47,083 nt of DNA from Clostridia bacterium (GCA_017501255.1 JAFVXE010000022.1:1-47083), one strand, 5' to 3'; shown: positions 9,098 to 18,037, counted from the stretch's first letter. Notes: generated by a model from the sequence alone, not told the origin. Program-made: numbers and translations.

Positions 9098-10135
9098 GTG
9101 TCAGGAATCTGGCTAATTCTGACAGGGGTATTATTGCTTTTCTCAACCGAATCCATGCAGGCAGCCAATCAGACAGCGCAGGTCTTTGCAAGCTGCGTGC
9201 TGCCAGCCCTGTTTCCTATGATGGTGCTGGGCAGCCTGTTGGGTGATTCCATGCCCTCATCCGCATCACGAACAGGAAATGTGCTGTTTCAGATATTGTT
9301 CGGCTTTTGTGCCGGCTCACCCGCTGCTGCCAGACAGTTGACTGTATTGGATCACAGACAGCCGCTTCCACCGGCAATCTATCGTTTTCTGCTGTGCGCC
9401 AGTGGTGTGATGAGCACCATGTTCTTTACGGGTACGCTGGCAAGCAAACTGGGCAGTCGTACCGCATGGTTACTGTTGATTTCCCATTGGCTGGGAGCGT
9501 TGGCAACCGGCTGTCTTTCCCTCTTTCTTTCGCACATGAGAAAACCGGCAGCGTTGCACACCGCAGCGCCCCAAACCCTTGCCCGTGACCACAGATGCTT
9601 TTCCACCCTTCTGACCACGGCGATTGAAAAAGCCGCTCATGCCCAGCTGTCCATTCTGGGGGCCATGATGATTTTCTCCATAATCGCAACCTTGTTCCGC
9701 ACGCTTCTGACCCGCCTGTTTCCAGCATGGGCCTCTGCACACGGCCCATGGCTGGCGGTGGTATGGGCTCTGATGGAAATCGGCGGCGGTGCTTTGGCTG
9801 TGATCGATGCCTTCTCTGCACCGCCTCTATGGCTATTATGCGCTTTATGCAGCTTTGGCGGACTGAGCATCTGGCTGCAAAACCTTTTGTTTCTGGATGG
9901 AAAACAGCATCCCGCAAAGCTGCTGGTCTGGCGCTTGCTTCACGGGATGCTGTCCGGATTGATTTGCTCTTTGATTCTGCATTGGTCGGGAATGGCAGTA
10001 TGGGCTGAAACGGTTTCAACCGTCCCGCCTTTATCGGGTGTACACCTTCTGGCGCCGATTCACGCAAACCTGCTGCCGCTGTCTGTGCTGCTTATTCTGG
10101 CTGCACATCCTTGGCGGGGTCCTTCTTCTCCTTGA
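9098..10135 (+). CDS. YlbJ-like integral membrane protein (nucleoside-recognition/Gate fold)
   Basis: A hydrophobic protein of about 345 residues with roughly eight membrane segments. The early part (VFASCVLPALFPMMVL, then GFCAGSPAAARQL) matches the pattern of the sporulation membrane protein YlbJ and related Gate-domain proteins, where a gated pore segment is followed by a Gly-Pro-Ala-rich turn. YlbJ-type proteins act in forespore or spore-envelope formation. The start is set at GTG 9098 because GAGGTGAT is an ideal ribosome binding site 6 bases upstream; GTG 9089 and ATG 9092 are alternatives. Its 3' end overlaps the convergent GtrA-like gene by 44 bases. Confidence 0.65.
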   Translation: MSGIWLILTGVLLLFSTESMQAANQTAQVFASCVLPALFPMMVLGSLLGDSMPSSASRTGNVLFQILFGFCAGSPAAARQLTVLDHRQPLPPAIYRFLLCASGVMSTMFFTGTLASKLGSRTAWLLLISHWLGALATGCLSLFLSHMRKPAALHTAAPQTLARDHRCFSTLLTTAIEKAAHAQLSILGAMMIFSIIATLFRTLLTRLFPAWASAHGPWLAVVWALMEIGGGALAVIDAFSAPPLWLLCALCSFGGLSIWLQNLLFLDGKQHPAKLLVWRLLHGMLSGLICSLILHWSGMAVWAETVSTVPPLSGVHLLAPIHANLLPLSVLLILAAHPWRGPSSP

Positions 10136-10616
10136 AAATCCAGAACTTGCTGGCCACATAATTGAATACCATCACAAATACCAGCACAATGATGCGGTTG
10201 ACGATATTGCTGACGCCAATGGCCTTGAGCAGCAGCATCATGCCCTGCTCAAACACCAAAAAGCTGACGATACGGCTGCCAGCGAATTGCAAAAGCTCCG
10301 TTGCCACCTTGCCGGCGGAAGCCTTTTCCACCTGGAATACCATCACCCGGTTAATCCAGAAGGCAAACAGCACGGAAATAACCCAGCTGACAGCGGATGC
10401 CACGGACATCTGGGCAGGGGTGGCCTTGTTGATGGTATCCACCACCCAGGCAATCAGATTGCCACCAGCAAAAGCATCCTTCTCGGCCAGCAGGAAGCAC
10501 AGGCCATAGTGAATCACCATACTCAGCAGCGTGGTCAGGCCACCTGCCACCAAATAGCGCAGCAGTTCCGCCTGCTTGGGATGGGTATCCATGTATTCCT
10601 TGAATTTCTTGATCAT
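10092..10616 (-). CDS. GtrA family membrane protein
   Basis: A 174-residue protein with four predicted membrane helices and the GtrA signatures LLRYLVAGGLTTLL near the N-terminus and FNYVASKFWIF near the C-terminus. GtrA proteins are thought to move polyprenyl-linked sugars across the membrane or to work with glycosyltransferases that decorate surface polymers. It is the third gene of an operon with a large GT-C-like membrane protein and a 71-residue protein. That context supports a role in envelope glycan assembly. A charged tail (KEKKDPAKD) ends the protein. Confidence 0.88.
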   Translation of the reverse strand: MIKKFKEYMDTHPKQAELLRYLVAGGLTTLLSMVIHYGLCFLLAEKDAFAGGNLIAWVVDTINKATPAQMSVASAVSWVISVLFAFWINRVMVFQVEKASAGKVATELLQFAGSRIVSFLVFEQGMMLLLKAIGVSNIVNRIIVLVFVMVFNYVASKFWIFKEKKDPAKDVQPE

Positions 10617-10628
10617 TGGTTCTTCCTC

Positions 10629-10844
10629 CTATTCCTCGCCATGGTCGCCCCGGGCATAATCGCAGCTGAGCACATCCTCAAAGAGAATATGCTTTGGCTT
10701 TTTGCCAGAGCCAATCAAAGCAGTAATGCCTGTTTCGTCCTCTTCCAGAACCAGCAGGGTGCGCTGCACCATCTGGCCGTCCACCATCAGCACACCTCGG
10801 ATTTTCCGTTGCTTTTCCAGTGAATACCGAAGAAAACGCTTCAT
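10629..10844 (-). CDS. Small protein of unknown function, coupled to the GT-C-like gene
   Basis: A 71-residue, soluble-looking protein starting MKRFLRYSLEKQRKIRG. The alternating hydrophobic pattern (GVLMVDGQMVQRTLLVLEED, ITALIG) suggests a small beta barrel. Its ATG overlaps the stop of the upstream gene in the sequence ATGA, so it is translationally coupled. The GtrA-like gene starts 12 bases after its stop. I do not recognise a family. Confidence 0.65.
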   Translation of the reverse strand: MKRFLRYSLEKQRKIRGVLMVDGQMVQRTLLVLEEDETGITALIGSGKKPKHILFEDVLSCDYARGDHGEE

Positions 10845-12916
10845 TGCTTCATCTCCTCCGGCACCTGGAAAATCCGGTGTTCGCTACCAGCGCTTTCGTA
10901 TACCAGCGGGAAAAGCTGTTCAACAGCACCTTCATTCAGCGTAAACCAGTTGGCATTGCGCTCATAGGAGCTGATGTAGATATAGTCCACACCATATTTG
11001 CGTAACAGGCTCAGATTGTCCGACGGGTTCTCGTAAAACGCTGCCACTTCCCTGCGTCGGCTGTTGGTATCGAAGCCATGGTAATACAGGTAGCTGTCCG
11101 AAGAGCAGAGGATGGTACGCCCTGCCAGCGAACTGACTGGATTCAAATGCTGGTTGCCGGTGATGAAAACGCTGTGCTCCGGGGTATTGTCCCGGATGTA
11201 TTCACCCACCGCCACATCCTTGGCGCTGTATGCCTGATAGCCGCTTTTGCATTCCCGGATCACCGTCAGCCCTGCGGACAGGAAACAGGTAATCAGAAAT
11301 ACCGCTGCGATCATCCGCCTGCCGCCCAGTCCCTTCAGCCGCTGATAGATCTCCATGGCATAGTCTGCCGCCATGGGCAGGCACAGCAGGAACCATACAT
11401 ACAGCAGCTTGTTGTTGTCGTATTCGTTGGGCTGGAAAATGATCAGCTCGGCAATCAGGTAGATGAGAAACGCACCGCAGGCAATGAGCCGGTTCTGACG
11501 GATATTATCCGGCAGCGTTTCCGCATCCTTGGGCTTGCGCTTGAGTAGTGCAAACAGGATCAGCAGATACGGCAGACCGATGTTCTTGATGTAGAACCAG
11601 AAATAGGGATCCACCAGCCCGTTGCCGCCCCGGTTGTTGCACCAGTTGAACTGGAACCGGAGGAAATGGTTGCTGTTGGTGGCCTGAACAAAGGTGAAGT
11701 TAATCAGCTGCGGCAAGGACAAGGCAGCCGCAGTCGCCCCGAACACCAGCCAGGGCAGAAATGCCCGGAGCGCAGGATTTTTTATCTTCTGCTCAATGGG
11801 CAGGAAGGGCGCAACAGGCTCCGCAGCATCGCCCTCCGGCAAAGCGTACACATCATCCCGGGCAGCGGTGCAGATGCAGTACAGGCAAGCGCCTGCCGAG
11901 GTCAACGCCAGTGCCAGGAAGCTATGGGTGTGAAGCAGCGGCATACCGCCTGCCATCACGCCCAGCACCAGCATTTCCCGAAAGGTATGGCGCTGCTTGC
12001 GGCACAAAGGCGGCAACAGCAGGTTCAGGCAGGGCATCAGCATGGTCCAGCCGCCCAGAATGCCCCGCTGGGGAATCAGCATATCACAGATGATGTTCAC
12101 CCAGCGCAGATTGTTGGGGTCCGGCTGATTGGTGGGGGTCTGGTAGTAGCCGTTCATTACATTGTACAGGTTATCCCACACGGTGGTTACATACCCATTT
12201 TCCACCCGTCCGCTGATGGTGTAGAAAAAGCCCAGACCACCATTCAAAAACAGCAGGAAAAACGCCAGAAAACGTGCGCCCCGTTTGCGGCACAGCTGGG
12301 AAACCAGCAGCCCATAGCCCATGTATACCAGCGTCATCATCAGCGTGCCCGTGAAGGCCATGGCTGTGGGCAGGGACTGGCCCAGCATCAGCATGGTGGT
12401 GGCAATGCTGTCCGCCAGATAGGGATAGGCCATGGTAGCGCCCAGCATCAGGCTGTTTTCCAGCGGGAATTTGGCATTGACGATGCTGGTGGTGACCGCC
12501 AGATGCAAAGACAAATCGCCATAGGTGCTCTGGCCCACATAATAGGAACCGTCTGCCATGGGACGGATGGAATGGGTATACTGTAAAAATCCACTGAGGA
12601 TCGTCAGCGGTACCACCATCCACAAAAGATCCAGCGCCAGCCGTTCTTCTTTGGCATCCATGGGTTTTGCCGGGGTTCGATCCCGCAACAGCCAACTGAT
12701 GGCACACAGCGCCAACAGCGTACCCGCCGCCAGCCAGTGGGCAGTATTGCTGAAACACACGCCATAGGCCCACAAAACCGGCAGCCACATCAGCAGCAGA
12801 ACCCCCAGCGACAAACCGATATACAACCGCACCAAGGGTCTGCGGCCGGGCAGCAGCATCCGGGCGATCCATACGCCGCCCGCCAGAAAAAGCAGCAAAT
12901 ACAATATCGACAGCAA
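10841..12916 (-). CDS. Large polytopic membrane protein, GT-C glycosyltransferase-like
   Basis: A 691-residue protein with about 12-13 membrane helices and a C-terminal extracytoplasmic domain of about 120 residues. That domain carries the pattern seen at the end of many GT-C enzymes: EHSVFITGNQHLNPVSSLAGR, here split over a strand and loop, then SYLYYHGFD, then LLRKYGVDYIYISSYER. GT-C enzymes transfer sugars from polyprenyl phosphates to surface acceptors. The TTG at 12916 is chosen because GGAGG lies 7 bases upstream. It is the first gene of an operon that ends with GtrA, which fits a lipid-linked sugar pathway. The precise substrate is unknown. Confidence 0.7.
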   Translation of the reverse strand: MLSILYLLLFLAGGVWIARMLLPGRRPLVRLYIGLSLGVLLLMWLPVLWAYGVCFSNTAHWLAAGTLLALCAISWLLRDRTPAKPMDAKEERLALDLLWMVVPLTILSGFLQYTHSIRPMADGSYYVGQSTYGDLSLHLAVTTSIVNAKFPLENSLMLGATMAYPYLADSIATTMLMLGQSLPTAMAFTGTLMMTLVYMGYGLLVSQLCRKRGARFLAFFLLFLNGGLGFFYTISGRVENGYVTTVWDNLYNVMNGYYQTPTNQPDPNNLRWVNIICDMLIPQRGILGGWTMLMPCLNLLLPPLCRKQRHTFREMLVLGVMAGGMPLLHTHSFLALALTSAGACLYCICTAARDDVYALPEGDAAEPVAPFLPIEQKIKNPALRAFLPWLVFGATAAALSLPQLINFTFVQATNSNHFLRFQFNWCNNRGGNGLVDPYFWFYIKNIGLPYLLILFALLKRKPKDAETLPDNIRQNRLIACGAFLIYLIAELIIFQPNEYDNNKLLYVWFLLCLPMAADYAMEIYQRLKGLGGRRMIAAVFLITCFLSAGLTVIRECKSGYQAYSAKDVAVGEYIRDNTPEHSVFITGNQHLNPVSSLAGRTILCSSDSYLYYHGFDTNSRRREVAAFYENPSDNLSLLRKYGVDYIYISSYERNANWFTLNEGAVEQLFPLVYESAGSEHRIFQVPEEMKQ

Positions 12917-12966
12917 AACAAGTCCTCCTGTTCATCTGCCCATTCATGATCAGATCGTCATGCTAT

Positions 12967-13035
12967 GAAAAAGAAGTGCAACCCCGAAAAAATCCTGCCG
13001 CTTTTCTGCGGAAGAAATCAGCGGGTAGCACTTCT
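12967..13035 (-). terminator. Terminator of pgsA
   Basis: On the minus strand AGAAGTGC (13028-13035) pairs with GCACTTCT (12972-12979), with an inner CCGC/GCGG hairpin, and ends in TTTTTC. It lies just after the pgsA stop codon. Confidence 0.6.
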
Positions 13036-13040
13036 GATCC

Positions 13041-13646
13041 TTATTGTTCACTCTGGGCGGCTTCGTACTCCCGCACCTTTTTGATGCTGTCCCGGGTATA
13101 GAACACCATGGCGTACAGCGCAATGCCCACCGCCACCCAAATGAGGATGATATCCAGGCTCATGGGCCAGTTGGGCGTAAAGGCGGCAATGGCATCATGG
13201 AAATAGCTGAGCACCAGACCCAGAATGAAGGCACAATGCGCCACTTTGCCGCTCATCTGGCTTTGCACCACCAACCCCTTGCGCAGCATTCGATAGCTGC
13301 CCTGTACCATGTAGACTTCCTTCACGAAAAGGATCAGCACAGGCACAAGGGGAATCACCCCAGGGATGTACTGGTTGCCGAACACCATGGAAAACATGGC
13401 TGTCAGTACCATGATCTTATCTGCCAGCGGATCCATCAGCTTGCCAAAATCGGTAATCAGGTTATATTTGCGGGCGATCTGGCCATCCAGAAAATCGGTA
13501 AAGCTGGCCACCATAAAGATGATCAACGCCGCATATTTGCGCCCCATGGCAAACAGCACCACATACACCGGCACCAGCAAAAGCCGGATGAGGGTGAGCA
13601 CATTGGGCACATTCAGATTCTCTTTGATGTATTCACGGGCCGTCAA
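13041..13646 (-). CDS. pgsA: CDP-diacylglycerol-glycerol-3-phosphate 3-phosphatidyltransferase
   Basis: Catalyses the committed step of phosphatidylglycerol synthesis in the membrane. The CDP-alcohol phosphotransferase signature is complete: D51-x2-D54-G55-x2-A58-R59-x8-G68-x3-D72-x3-D76. Four to six membrane helices follow. The frame is open to 13718, but the TTG at 13646 has a perfect AAGGAGG 8 bases upstream and gives a family-typical 201 residues. It has its own strong promoter, and its neighbour across the divergent gap is a GH13 glucosidase. Confidence 0.9.
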   Translation of the reverse strand: MTAREYIKENLNVPNVLTLIRLLLVPVYVVLFAMGRKYAALIIFMVASFTDFLDGQIARKYNLITDFGKLMDPLADKIMVLTAMFSMVFGNQYIPGVIPLVPVLILFVKEVYMVQGSYRMLRKGLVVQSQMSGKVAHCAFILGLVLSYFHDAIAAFTPNWPMSLDIILIWVAVGIALYAMVFYTRDSIKKVREYEAAQSEQ

Positions 13647-13723
13647 GGTTAAAGCCTCCTTGCTGTTGGCGAAAAAAACCGCCGAAGGAACGGCTGCATA
13701 TATCGCATACCGAACCAACTTAT

Positions 13724-13752
13724 ATTATACCACCCCTTCTATTTGTATGCAA
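13724..13752 (-). promoter_or_regulatory. Promoter of pgsA
   Basis: Minus strand TTGCAT (13747-13752), a 17-base spacer, then a perfect TATAAT (13724-13729). Confidence 0.82.
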
Positions 13753-13796
13753 GACAGGAAAGCATTCTTCACGCCTCTGCCAAAACCGCTGGGGAA

Positions 13797-13825
13797 TTGC
13801 GCCAAACCCCTCTTCGTGGTATGAT
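13797..13825 (+). promoter_or_regulatory. Promoter of the GH13 gene
   Basis: TTGCGC (13797-13802), a 17-base spacer and TATGAT (13820-13825), 55 bases ahead of the start codon and divergent from the pgsA promoter. Confidence 0.65.
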
Positions 13826-13879
13826 AGGCAGGTGTGAATCAGTACAAATGGGCATATGCCATTGATCGGAGGAACTATC

Positions 13880-15664
13880 ATGGTGCAACACGACTCTCAT
13901 CAGAGCCGTTACCGGGAGCCTTTGGGCCCCATACCCGCAGGCGGCAAGGTGACCATCCGCTTTCTGTGCAACGAATCCAACACTGTTACCCTGCGCACAT
14001 GGGATGGCAGCGAGCATCGCTATCCAATGACCCTTCTTGATAACCATCTGTTTGAAGCCACTTTGACCGTGCCGGAAACCCCCATGCTTTTCTGGTATGA
14101 TTTCATCATCCACGGCAAGGATGGCACTCTGCGCTACGGCAACTCCGGCGACCAGCTGGGCGGCGAAGGCTTCCCCACCGCTCATCAGCCTGCCAGCTAT
14201 CAGATTACCGTATACGACCCGGCCTATGCCACCCCGGAATATATCCGTCACGGCGTTGTGTATCAAATTTTCCCCGATCGCTTCCATAAGGATGCCATCG
14301 GGCAGACCAGCCGGGAGGAAGCCATCAAAGCCGCCCATCCGGAAGCCACTTTCCACGACAGCTGGGAAGAACGCCCCTCGCTGGATATCGACCCGGAAAC
14401 CTACGATAACCGTGCGCTGGACTTTTTCGGCGGCACATTGCGGGGCATTGCCGAAAAACTGGATGAGCTGAAGGCGCTGGGCGTGACCATCCTGTACATC
14501 AATCCGGTATTCCGTGCCCGTACCAACCACCGCTACGATACCGGCAGCTACGAAGAGATCGACCCCATTCTGGGCACTCAGGCGGATTTTGACCACCTGA
14601 TCTCCGAATGCGATAAACGGGGCATGAAAGTACTGTTGGACGGCGTTTTCAGCCATACCGGCTCCGACAGCCTGTATTTCAACCGTTTCGGCCGCTACGA
14701 GACGCTCGGCGCCTATCAGAGCATCGAATCTCCCTACTATGACTGGTACACCTTTGAGGAGCACCCCAACAAATACCGTACGTGGTGGGGGTTCCAGACG
14801 CTGCCCACCGTCAACAAGGATCATCCCACCTACCGGGATTATCTGCTGAACCCCGAAAACGGCATCCTGCCCCGTTGGGTGCGCAAGGGCGCTTGCGGCT
14901 GGCGGCTGGATGTGGCGGACGAGCTGCCCATGAACACCCTGCGGGATATGCGCAAAGCCATCCGGAACGTCCGGAAGGATGCGCTGCTTTTGGGCGAAGT
15001 GTGGGAGGATGCCAGCAACAAGGTCGCCTATGGGCAGCAGCGCTGCTACTGCCTGGGCGATACGCTGGACAGCGTGATGAACTATCCCCTGCGCCGGGCT
15101 GTGATCGATTTCTTCACCGGCGTGTGCGATGCCCATCATCTGCGGCGGGTGATCCTGCACCAGCAGGAGGTGTATCCCGCCCCCTTCCTCTATTCCCTGA
15201 TGAACCTTCTGGGCAGCCACGACCGTGTACGCATTCTCAACGCCATGGCAGGCTACGACCGGGAAGGCGCTGCCCAGATGGACCGCACGGAAGCCAGCAT
15301 GATTTTCCTTGACAAGGAAACCCGCACCGCAGCCCAGAAAAAAGTGCTGGAAGCTATCAAACTGATCTGCGCCCTGCCCGGCGCTCCCACCATCTATTAT
15401 GGCGACGAACTGGGAATGCAAGGCATGGCCGACCCCTGGAACCGTGCCCCCATGGATTGGGCCCATGGCGACCAGGCCATGCGGGCAAAGGTTCAGGAAA
15501 TGCTGAACCACCGCCTCCATACGCCCATGCTGCAAACCGGCTTCCTCGGCGTGGAAGCTGAAAACGCTGATACGCTCGTCATTCACCGCTATGCTGTGGA
15601 CGGCAGGGATGTGTTTGGCAACGCACTGGTAGGCGACGAAGTGGAAGTGCGAATCAAGCGGTAA
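13880..15664 (+). CDS. GH13 alpha-glucosidase / neopullulanase-type enzyme
   Basis: A 594-residue alpha-amylase family hydrolase acting on alpha-glucans or maltodextrins. An N-terminal beta domain of about 110 residues precedes the (beta/alpha)8 barrel, which starts near VVYQIFPDRF. Conserved regions are DGVFSH (region I), GWRLDVADE with nucleophile Asp344, GEVWED with acid/base Glu373, and LLGSHD with Asp448. No signal peptide is present, so it acts inside the cell on imported oligosaccharides. The start at ATG 13880 follows GGAGG. The C-terminal beta domain is short, but no frameshift is evident. Confidence 0.92.
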   Translation: MVQHDSHQSRYREPLGPIPAGGKVTIRFLCNESNTVTLRTWDGSEHRYPMTLLDNHLFEATLTVPETPMLFWYDFIIHGKDGTLRYGNSGDQLGGEGFPTAHQPASYQITVYDPAYATPEYIRHGVVYQIFPDRFHKDAIGQTSREEAIKAAHPEATFHDSWEERPSLDIDPETYDNRALDFFGGTLRGIAEKLDELKALGVTILYINPVFRARTNHRYDTGSYEEIDPILGTQADFDHLISECDKRGMKVLLDGVFSHTGSDSLYFNRFGRYETLGAYQSIESPYYDWYTFEEHPNKYRTWWGFQTLPTVNKDHPTYRDYLLNPENGILPRWVRKGACGWRLDVADELPMNTLRDMRKAIRNVRKDALLLGEVWEDASNKVAYGQQRCYCLGDTLDSVMNYPLRRAVIDFFTGVCDAHHLRRVILHQQEVYPAPFLYSLMNLLGSHDRVRILNAMAGYDREGAAQMDRTEASMIFLDKETRTAAQKKVLEAIKLICALPGAPTIYYGDELGMQGMADPWNRAPMDWAHGDQAMRAKVQEMLNHRLHTPMLQTGFLGVEAENADTLVIHRYAVDGRDVFGNALVGDEVEVRIKR

Positions 15665-15670
15665 GGGTGA

Positions 15671-15914
15671 TTTGGGGCGCTGCCCCAAACCCCGGCAGGG
15701 AGTGACCCCCTGCACCCACTCATTGCGCCATTTCATGGCGCAAAAGGGATGCTGACATTAGTGGGATAGATCTTTGATCCCCGCATTTCTATAGCGGAAG
15801 CAACTCATATCGTTTTGTCATTTTGATTCCTTCTGTGCCGTGAAACGGCACAGACAGCGGGATTCCAAAGGGCCTCAGGCCCTTTGGCCGGGGTATGGGG
15901 CAACGCCCCCAAAA
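15671..15914. repeat. Imperfect inverted-repeat element between the GH13 gene and recF
   Basis: The outer 26-28 bases are inverted copies of each other (15671-15696 and 15887-15914; both read TTTGGGG..GC..TGCCCCA.ACCCCGGC from outside in). Inside are four near-perfect hairpins: 15695-15713, 15723-15743 (9-base stem), 15834-15852 (8-base stem) and 15865-15887 (10-base stem). The second and third hairpins are also reverse-complement relatives of each other. The whole 244 bases therefore form a nested palindrome with no gene. It resembles a MITE or a pair of inverted REP-like units. No clear target-site duplication was found. Confidence 0.8.
15682..15720 (+). repeat. Interspersed repeat copy 1
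   Basis: A 39-base segment built around GGCAGGGAG and CCCCCTGC is nearly repeated at 31576-31615. It forms the left part of the larger inverted-repeat element. Confidence 0.7.
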
Positions 15915-15940
15915 AATAAACGAAGGGAGGAAAATTGCAT

Positions 15941-17062
15941 ATGAAGTTTACCTCCCTGAGGCTGCAGCAGTTTCGGAACTACCCGTTTCTGGAACTGAAC
16001 CCCGGCGAAGGAGTTACAGTGCTGTACGGGCCCAATGGCAGCGGCAAGACCAACCTGCTGGAAGCCATGCACCTGCTATCTCTGGGGCGCAGTCACCGCA
16101 CTTCTCAGGATTGCGAAATGATCACCGCCGGGCAGCACGTGGCCATTGTGCACGGGCAGACGGCCCGGCTGGATGGCAACCACGAGGTGGAGGTGCGGCT
16201 GTATCCCTTTGAGAAGCCCAAGAAGCGGGTGCTGCTTTACGGCAAACCTGCCCAGCGCATCGCCGACCTGATGGGCCATGCCACAGTGGTCATGTTTTCC
16301 CCGGAGGATATCCGTATTGTGCGGGATGGCCCTGCTGCCCGCAGACGCTTTGTGGATATGCAGCTGAGCCAGATTCGCCCCAGCTATGTGAAGGCGCTGA
16401 AAACCTATCTGAGTGCGTTGGAAAACCGTAACGCCCTTTTGAAGCAGCAAAAGTTCGGCAACACCGAGGATTTTGAAAATGAGCTGGCTGCCTGGGATGA
16501 GCAGCTGGCCGCCGCCGCTGCACCCATTGTGAACACCCGCCGCTGGTTTCTGGAAGAACTGTCGGGCTATGCTTCCCAGCAGTATGCGGAAATCTCCGAG
16601 AATCCTGCCGAGCCCTTCGCCATCCGCTACACTGGCCCGCTGGCAGAAACCGATACCCCCTACCGGGATATGCTGGCCGGACTGGAACGCACCCGCAAGG
16701 ATGATTTGCAGCGGATGTACACCCATTTCGGGCCTCACCGGGACGATGTGACCATGACCCTTTATGGCAAAGAGCTGCGTGCCTTCGGCAGTCAGGGGCA
16801 GCTGCGTACCGCCGTACTGTCCATGAAACTGGGCGAGATCAATCTGATTGAGAACGAAATGGGCGAGCTGCCCACCCTGCTTCTGGACGATGTGTTCAGC
16901 GAGCTGGACATTCGCCGCAGAAGCGCATTGCTGAAAGCTACCGAGCATCTGCAGACCTTCCTGAGCTGCACGGACAAGCAGGATGCCGCCGGAGCGCACG
17001 CAGAATGCTTCCTCCGGGTGGAACAGGATGCCGCCGGGCAGGCACGGGTGGTGGAGGGCTGA
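15941..17062 (+). CDS. recF: DNA replication and repair protein RecF
   Basis: An SMC-like ATPase that loads RecA on gapped DNA together with RecO and RecR. With the ATG at 15941 the protein is 373 residues, normal for RecF. Walker A GPNGSGKT is at residues 30-37, the ABC signature (SQGQLRT) and Walker B (LLLDDVFSELD) are near the C-terminus. A TTG six bases upstream is in frame but too close to the GGGAGG site. recF usually sits in the dnaA-dnaN cluster; here it is alone behind the inverted-repeat element, with an AadA-like gene downstream. Confidence 0.95.
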   Translation: MKFTSLRLQQFRNYPFLELNPGEGVTVLYGPNGSGKTNLLEAMHLLSLGRSHRTSQDCEMITAGQHVAIVHGQTARLDGNHEVEVRLYPFEKPKKRVLLYGKPAQRIADLMGHATVVMFSPEDIRIVRDGPAARRRFVDMQLSQIRPSYVKALKTYLSALENRNALLKQQKFGNTEDFENELAAWDEQLAAAAAPIVNTRRWFLEELSGYASQQYAEISENPAEPFAIRYTGPLAETDTPYRDMLAGLERTRKDDLQRMYTHFGPHRDDVTMTLYGKELRAFGSQGQLRTAVLSMKLGEINLIENEMGELPTLLLDDVFSELDIRRRSALLKATEHLQTFLSCTDKQDAAGAHAECFLRVEQDAAGQARVVEG

Positions 17063-17162
17063 AAATCCGCCCGCATCGCAGCCTTGGCTGCGTCATCGAC
17101 CCATTGCATAATCCATCCAAGTTGCTCAATCCTGTTTTTCAACAGGGAAAGGAGAACCATGT

Positions 17163-17933
17163 ATGCCCTATCAAGAGCTGCTTACCCGATTCACCCAAAT
17201 GAGCCGGGATATTCTCGACCGCAACCTGCTTGGCATATACCTCCATGGCTCGCTGGCCATGGGCTGCTTCAATCCGAAGAAAAGTGACATCGACCTGCTG
17301 CTGGTGGTGGAAGACGAACCCACCGATGAAGAAAAACTTGCTTTTATGCAGCAGGTGGTTCTGCTGAACGAAAAAGCTCCCGCCAAGGGCATCGAGCTGA
17401 GCATGGTCACCCGCTCAACGGTCAATCCCTTTGTTTATCCCACCCCCTTTGTGCTGCACTTCTCCCCTATGCACCTTGACTGGTTCGGACGGGATCCAAC
17501 CGGCTATGTTCAGAATATGAAGGGCGACGACCCGGATCTGGCGGCCCATTGCACCATTGTAAGGAAGCACGGCATCGTGCTGCATGGTGCGCCCATCCCG
17601 GACGTTTTCGGAGAGGTGCCCAAAGCCGCCTATCTGGACAGCATCTGGCAGGACATTGAGAACGCCGGGGAGGACATCCTCTGCGACCCCGTGTACATCA
17701 CCCTGAACCTGTGCCGGGTGGCGGCATATGCACAGGATGGGCTGGTACTTTCCAAACAGGAGGGCGGCCAGTGGGGACTTTCCCATGTACCGGAAGAATA
17801 TCACGAATGGATACAGCAGGCGTTGGACTGCTATGCCAGTGATCAGGCTATGGTCATTGATGAAGCCACCGCCCTCTCCTTTGCCCATAAGCTGCTTGCG
17901 GAGATTTCTTCAGCCAGAAAGACAAGCCGATAA
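17163..17933 (+). CDS. Nucleotidyltransferase, AadA/ANT(9)-like with DUF4111-type C-terminus
   Basis: A 256-residue protein with the Pol-beta nucleotidyltransferase signature GS (29-30) and DID (Asp42, Asp44), as in aminoglycoside 3''/9-adenylyltransferases. The C-terminal half is helical with CRVAAYAQDGLVLSKQEGGQW, as in the DUF4111 domain of AadA-type enzymes. Such enzymes transfer AMP to streptomycin, spectinomycin or other small molecules. Resistance cannot be inferred without testing, since many chromosomal relatives are not resistance genes. It has an AAAGGAGA site and a terminator after it. Confidence 0.8.
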   Translation: MPYQELLTRFTQMSRDILDRNLLGIYLHGSLAMGCFNPKKSDIDLLLVVEDEPTDEEKLAFMQQVVLLNEKAPAKGIELSMVTRSTVNPFVYPTPFVLHFSPMHLDWFGRDPTGYVQNMKGDDPDLAAHCTIVRKHGIVLHGAPIPDVFGEVPKAAYLDSIWQDIENAGEDILCDPVYITLNLCRVAAYAQDGLVLSKQEGGQWGLSHVPEEYHEWIQQALDCYASDQAMVIDEATALSFAHKLLAEISSARKTSR

Positions 17934-17942
17934 CAAACAAAT

Positions 17943-17982
17943 CACCGGCCCCGCTGATTACGGCGGAAAACCGGTGGTTTTC
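17943..17982 (+). terminator. Terminator of the AadA-like gene
   Basis: CACCGG (17943-17948) pairs with CCGGTG (17971-17976), with an inner CCGC/GCGG stem, followed by GTTTTC. Confidence 0.65.
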
Positions 17983-17995
17983 ATTATTCCAAGAG

Positions 17996-18024
17996 AAAAA
18001 GCAGAGCGAAATGCCCTGCTTTTT
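17996..18024 (-). terminator. Terminator of gdhA
   Basis: Read on the minus strand, AAAAAGCAGGGC pairs with GCTCTGCTTTTT around a five-base loop, 14 bases after the gdhA stop. The A- and T-rich flanks make it usable from both sides. Confidence 0.75.
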
Positions 18025-18037
18025 CTGATCTTATCGA

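Noticed and set aside
13769..15736. 655-codon frame opposite the GH13 gene
   Set aside because: The GH13 strand has all catalytic motifs, promoter and ribosome binding site; the opposite frame is His/Val/Gln-rich noise.
17163..17933. Calling the AadA-like gene a proven antibiotic resistance gene
   Set aside because: The fold is clear, but substrate cannot be read from the sequence and chromosomal relatives often have other roles.
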